NCBI GenBank assembly: GCA_022565195.1
Contig: JADFJZ010000032.1
Coordinates: forward strand, 1 to 8,612
DNA: 8,612 nt
Reading direction: 5' to 3'
From: Planctomycetota bacterium
GTDB taxonomy: Bacteria > Planctomycetota > Phycisphaerae > UBA1845 > CAIVHJ01
The notes beneath the pieces were generated by a model. The model saw only the letters and a list, made by a program, of their open reading frames with translations, made no database searches and was not told where the DNA came from. A program made the position numbers and the translations under genes. Shown here piece by piece: positions 5,885-8,612 of the stretch (position 1 is the first letter of the stretch; each line of letters opens with the position of its first letter).

Positions 5885-6667
5885 ATGTCGCTGACCTACT
5901 CGAACTACTTGAAACTGCCGGAGTTGTTGCGGTTGCAGAATGTCCAATCGGACCCGCCGGAACACGATGAGACGCTCTTTATCATCATCCACCAAGTCTA
6001 TGAACTGTGGTTCAAGCTGCTGCTGCACGAGTTCGACAAAATCAAACGGGATTTTTCAAGCAACGACCTTTACGGCGCCAGCGCCACGCTCAAACGGACG
6101 CGCACGATCATGAAAACGCTCGTCGCCCAGCTCGACATCCTGGAAACCATGACGCCGATGTCGTTCCTGAGCTTTCGGGATCGGCTGGCGGCGGCGTCGG
6201 GCTTCCAGTCGGCCCAGTTTCGCGAGTTGGAATTCCTGCTGGGGCACAAACGACCTGAGATGCTGAAGTTTCAGGAAGAGGGCTCGCCCGCTCGTTCGGT
6301 GCTGGAACGGCGATTGAACGAACCTTCCTTGGTTGATCACTTTTACGATTTTCTTGAACATCGTGGCGTGCAGATTCCGGCGGAACTGCGTGACAAAGAT
6401 GTTCGAGCCCCGGGCGTGCCGCACGAACGCATTCAACAAGGGCTGATCAATCTCTACCGCACGCAGCCGGACGTTGCGAACCTGCTCGAGCAAGTTACGG
6501 ACTTTGACGAAGGCCTGCAGGAGTGGCGCTATCGGCACGTGAAGATGGTCGAGCGCACCATTGGGCATAAGCAGGGCACCGGCGGTTCGCCCGGCGTGGA
6601 ATTCCTGAAAGAGTCACTGTTCAAACCGATTTTTCCTGATTTGTGGGAGATTCGAGATAAGCTCTGA
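5885..6667 (+). CDS. kynA: Tryptophan 2,3-dioxygenase
   Basis: A haem enzyme that opens the indole ring of L-tryptophan to N-formylkynurenine, the entry step of the pathway. Family marks are FIIIHQVYELWFK with the distal His36, FRDRLAAASGFQSAQFRELE with the substrate-carboxylate Arg98, and RHVKMVERTIGHKQGTGGSPG with the proximal haem ligand His218 and Thr232. The length is 260 residues, a little shorter than many bacterial homologues. I chose ATG 5885 because GGAG at 5872-5875 lies nine bases upstream and MSLTYSNYLKL matches the family N-terminus. The TTG at 5858 would add nine unmatched residues. The gene starts 28 bases after kmo, in the middle of the operon. Confidence 0.97.
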   Translation: MSLTYSNYLKLPELLRLQNVQSDPPEHDETLFIIIHQVYELWFKLLLHEFDKIKRDFSSNDLYGASATLKRTRTIMKTLVAQLDILETMTPMSFLSFRDRLAAASGFQSAQFRELEFLLGHKRPEMLKFQEEGSPARSVLERRLNEPSLVDHFYDFLEHRGVQIPAELRDKDVRAPGVPHERIQQGLINLYRTQPDVANLLEQVTDFDEGLQEWRYRHVKMVERTIGHKQGTGGSPGVEFLKESLFKPIFPDLWEIRDKL

Positions 6668-6668
6668 A

Positions 6669-6710
6669 AGCTGTCAGCGATCAGCAGTCAGCAGTCAGTC
6701 ATCAGCGGTC
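6669..6710. repeat. Six tandem degenerate heptads between kynA and kynB
   Basis: Six consecutive 7-base units read AGCTGTC, AGCGATC, AGCAGTC, AGCAGTC, AGTCATC and AGCGGTC. They fill the 50-bp gap almost completely, from one base after the kynA stop to seven bases before the kynB ATG. They leave no recognisable Shine-Dalgarno for kynB. Confidence 0.75.
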
Positions 6711-6717
6711 ACCACCG

Positions 6718-7338
6718 ATGATCTACGACATTTCGCCACATATCACGGATTCGATCGCTGTCTTCCCCGGCGACACGCCGCCGACGCGGGAAGTGTTGAT
6801 GGACATGCGCAAGGGCGACGCGCTGACGCTCTCGACGCTGCGCAGCACGGTCCACGTCGGCGCCCACGCCGATGCGCCGAGCCACTATGGGGCCGACGCG
6901 CCCACGATCGATCAAGTGGACTTGCAAAGATACATCGGGCCATGCCAAGTGGTCCGCGTGACCGCCTCGCGCGGGGCGCTGCTCGTGCCGGACGCGATAA
7001 ACGTGGACATCTCGGAACCTCGCGTGCTGTTCGCCACTGGAACCTATCCCGACCCCGGCACATTCAATACCGATTTCGCCGCCCTGTCGCCGGAGTTGAT
7101 CGATTGGCTTGCGGAGCGTGGCGTGAATTTGGTCGGCGTGGATACGCCCAGTGTGGACCCCGCCGACTCAAAAGATTTGCCCGCGCACAAAGCATTCTTG
7201 AAGAACGACGTGTACATTCTCGAAGGCCTGGTGCTCAGCGACGTGCCCGAAGGGCGTTACGAGCTGATCGCGCTGCCGCTCAAACTCGTGGGATTTGACG
7301 CGAGTCCAGTTAGAGCAGTGCTGAGGACTCAGGACTGA
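6718..7338 (+). CDS. kynB: Kynurenine formamidase (arylformamidase), KynB type
   Basis: A metal-dependent cyclase-fold hydrolase that turns N-formylkynurenine into kynurenine and formate. At 206 residues it matches bacterial KynB. It opens with YDISPHI and FPGDTPP, and has the metal-site motif HVGAHADAPSHYG (His46, His50, Asp52, His56). Later come VDTPSVDPADSKDLPAHK and ILEGLVLSDVPEGRYELIALPLKL, which are characteristic of the family. The ATG at 6718 fits the family start, though no Shine-Dalgarno is visible and the upstream gap is filled by heptad repeats; coupling to kynA translation is possible. The last codons (GTGCTGAGGACTCAGGACTGA) carry a repeat-like GGACTC-AGGACT, so the extreme C-terminus may be repeat-derived. 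It is the last gene of the operon. Confidence 0.95.
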   Translation: MIYDISPHITDSIAVFPGDTPPTREVLMDMRKGDALTLSTLRSTVHVGAHADAPSHYGADAPTIDQVDLQRYIGPCQVVRVTASRGALLVPDAINVDISEPRVLFATGTYPDPGTFNTDFAALSPELIDWLAERGVNLVGVDTPSVDPADSKDLPAHKAFLKNDVYILEGLVLSDVPEGRYELIALPLKLVGFDASPVRAVLRTQD

Positions 7339-7411
7339 AAAAGTGCCGAGTCGTCTGCTAAACGGCAAGCCACGGCGGGGCGTCACGAACTGACTTCGTC
7401 GTTTGGCAGAC
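7338..7411 (-). terminator. Inverted repeats in the convergent kynB/deaminase gap
   Basis: GTCTGCTAAACG (7353-7364) pairs with CGTTTGGCAGAC (7400-7411) over 12 positions, one of them a G-U wobble, around a 35-base loop. On the minus strand a smaller stem (7363-7367 with 7344-7348, five pairs) is followed after one base by five Ts (7342-7338). It is a weak candidate for the deaminase terminator, or a shared structure between convergent genes. Confidence 0.35.
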
Positions 7412-7419
7412 TGCAATCT

Positions 7420-7860
7420 TCATTCTGCAATCGCAATGACTTTGAGTTCGATCGCAATCGGCGTGGGCAGGCAGTTGATTTCGAGCGTGGTGCGGGCGGG
7501 GTTGGGCTTGCCGGGGCCGGCGAAGTACTCGGCATAGATCTTGTTGTAGATCGCGAAGTCGTCTTTCATGTTGGTGAGGAACGTCGTGACGTCCACAATG
7601 TTCTCCCAGCGCGTGCCGGCATCTTCCAGAACCGTCTTGACGTTGTTGAACACGGCGTGGCACTGCTCGGCGATGTCGTAGGCGACGATTTTGCCCGTCT
7701 CATCCAGCGTCACGCCGGGGATGTCCTTACTGCCGCGCTTGCGCGGGCCGATGCCGGACAAGAACAGCAGGTTGCCCACGCGCTTGGCGTGCGGAAACGC
7801 CCCCACGGGCTCCGGGGCGCGATCGCTGACGACATTGTCCATTTCCGGATTGCGTGACAT
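7420..7860 (-). CDS. nbaF: 2-Aminomuconate deaminase, RidA/YjgF family
   Basis: A 146-residue RidA-fold protein. Compared with ordinary RidA it has the features of the NbaF/AmnD-type deaminases, which convert 2-aminomuconate to 4-oxalocrotonate and ammonia: DIPGVTLDETGKIVAYDIAEQC (two parts near residues 46-67), VDVTTFLTNMKDDFAIYN near 89-106, and PARTTLEINCLPTPIAIELK with Arg123. The ATG at 7860 has GGAG (minus strand, 7868-7871) seven bases upstream. It converges on kynB and follows the semialdehyde dehydrogenase gene, whose product it would receive, which supports the specific assignment. A general enamine/imine deaminase is the alternative. The gap to the dehydrogenase stop is 132 bases and holds a large inverted repeat. 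Confidence 0.88.
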   Translation of the reverse strand: MSRNPEMDNVVSDRAPEPVGAFPHAKRVGNLLFLSGIGPRKRGSKDIPGVTLDETGKIVAYDIAEQCHAVFNNVKTVLEDAGTRWENIVDVTTFLTNMKDDFAIYNKIYAEYFAGPGKPNPARTTLEINCLPTPIAIELKVIAIAE

Positions 7861-7881
7861 ACGAAGACTCCAAAGAAGAAC

Positions 7882-7968
7882 TAACCGCAGAGATCGCAGA
7901 GAACGCAGAGAGGATTTCAGGAAAAAACCAAGAGGAATTCTCTGCGCTCTCTGCGATCTCTGCGGTTA
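7882..7968. repeat. 30-bp imperfect inverted repeat of CGCAGAGA-type units
   Basis: The arms 7882-7911 and 7939-7968 are reverse complements with one mismatch and enclose a 27-base spacer. Each arm is itself built from three near-repeats of GCAGAGA. It lies between the dehydrogenase stop and the deaminase Shine-Dalgarno. There is no T tract after the stem on either strand, so it does not look like a simple intrinsic terminator. Units of this kind are dispersed in several environmental bacterial genomes. Confidence 0.85.
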
Positions 7969-7992
7969 ATCTCTTCTATGTTTCAGAGAAAA

Positions 7993-8612
7993 CTACATTT
8001 TGATGCAGACGTTCTTGGGTTCGGTGAAAAAGCGCATCGCTTCGGCGCCGCCTTCCCTGCCGACGCCGCTGGATTTCATGCCGCCGAAGGGCACGCGCAG
8101 GTCGCGCAGCATCCAGCAATTGACCCACACCGTGCCCGAATCGATCCGCTCCGCCAGGCGGTGGGCCCGGGTCAGATTCTGCGTCCAGATCGACGCGGAC
8201 AGGCCGTATTTCGTGCTGTTGGCGTAGTCCGCCACTTGATCCTCGCTCTCAAACGGCATAATGGTCACGACCGGCCCGAAAATCTCCTCTTGATTGACTC
8301 GACATTCGACGCCCAACCCGGTGATCACGGTCGGCTCGAAGAAGTAGCCGTTCTTGCAGCGCTCGCTGACTGCCTCAGGTGGCCGACCGCCGCACAGAAT
8401 CTCGCCGCCTTCGTCTTTGGCCAGTTCGACGTAATACCTCACTTTGTCAAGCTGGGCCTGCGAGACTTGCGCCCCGTGATCGGTGGTTTCGTCGAGCGGG
8501 TCGCCGATCTTTAGTTTGCGAGTTGCGGCCACAAATCGATCGACGAACTCATCGTACCGCTGCTGTTCGACGAATACGCGCGAGCCGGACAGGCACACTT
8601 GCCCTTGATTGG
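7993..8612 (-). CDS. nbaE: 2-Aminomuconate-6-semialdehyde dehydrogenase, partial
   Basis: The C-terminal ~206 codons of an NAD-dependent aldehyde dehydrogenase, running off the right edge. The open frame continues past the GTG at 8598 to the edge and reads NQGQVCLSGSR, with the catalytic Cys at 8593-8595, so that GTG is an internal Val and not a start. Other marks are GYFFEPTVITG, NQEEIFGPVVTI, NSTKYGLSASIWT and the C-terminal NCWMLRDLRVPFGGMKSSG followed by FTEPKNVCIKM. The last two are typical of the AMSDH/ALDH8-type group, which oxidises 2-aminomuconate semialdehyde to 2-aminomuconate. Adjacency to the deaminase and presence of ACMSD nearby support this. A hydroxymuconic semialdehyde dehydrogenase is the closest alternative. 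About 280 N-terminal residues lie outside the window. Confidence 0.9.
   Translation of the reverse strand, partial: NQGQVCLSGSRVFVEQQRYDEFVDRFVAATRKLKIGDPLDETTDHGAQVSQAQLDKVRYYVELAKDEGGEILCGGRPPEAVSERCKNGYFFEPTVITGLGVECRVNQEEIFGPVVTIMPFESEDQVADYANSTKYGLSASIWTQNLTRAHRLAERIDSGTVWVNCWMLRDLRVPFGGMKSSGVGREGGAEAMRFFTEPKNVCIKM

Noticed and set aside
8596..8598. GTG as the start of the dehydrogenase
   Set aside because: It is the Val just before the catalytic Cys; the frame continues upstream to the window edge.
1..8612. CRISPR array, insertion sequence, integrase or rRNA gene
   Set aside because: No regularly spaced direct repeats, transposase or integrase motifs, or rRNA-like sequence were seen.

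Overview
The window carries most of a bacterial tryptophan catabolic route, the 3-hydroxykynurenine / 2-aminomuconate branch of the kynurenine pathway. GC content is moderately high. The organism cannot be named from sequence alone. Short degenerate tandem repeats, promoters placed immediately at start codons and a small planctomycete-like ORF suggest an environmental bacterium, perhaps Planctomycetota; this is a weak inference.

Layout. Positions 1-865 are a mosaic of gene fragments in alternating orientation: the 5' part of pyrF (+), about 95 unassigned bases, the 3' end of an FtsX/MacB-type ABC permease gene (-), and an internal piece of a threonine dehydratase gene (+). This piece runs directly into the 3'-truncated end of a TIGR01777/YfcH-type epimerase gene (-, 1633 to 845). 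The last junction has up to 21 bp readable as both genes. An assembly or amplification chimera is at least as likely as real genome structure, so this end should be treated with caution.

From 1634 onward the sequence is coherent. A divergent intergenic region (1634-1817) holds a strong sigma70-like promoter for an ACMSD gene (1818-2882), which ends in tandem hairpins and looks like its own transcription unit. A small unrecognised ORF (2960-3172) and an overlapping 23-codon ORF follow. Then comes the operon kynU - kmo - kynA - kynB (3209-7338), co-directional with gaps of 28-50 bp. Converging on it from the right are a 2-aminomuconate deaminase of the RidA family (7420-7860, -) and a 2-aminomuconate semialdehyde dehydrogenase (7993-8612, -, running off the edge).

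Pathway: KynA opens the indole ring, KynB deformylates, KMO hydroxylates, and KynU releases 3-hydroxyanthranilate. A 3-hydroxyanthranilate dioxygenase is needed next but is not in the window. ACMSD then decarboxylates, the ALDH oxidises and the deaminase produces 4-oxalocrotonate. ACMSD, the ALDH and the deaminase point to catabolism rather than NAD synthesis.

The most notable points are: an ACMSD gene whose only in-frame ATG sits inside its promoter -10 box while family alignment and a Shine-Dalgarno sequence point to a rare ATC start; two genes with an extended -10 box 6-7 bases before the ATG (probable leaderless mRNAs); a predicted C-terminal membrane helix on KMO; and heptad and inverted repeats in the intergenic gaps.
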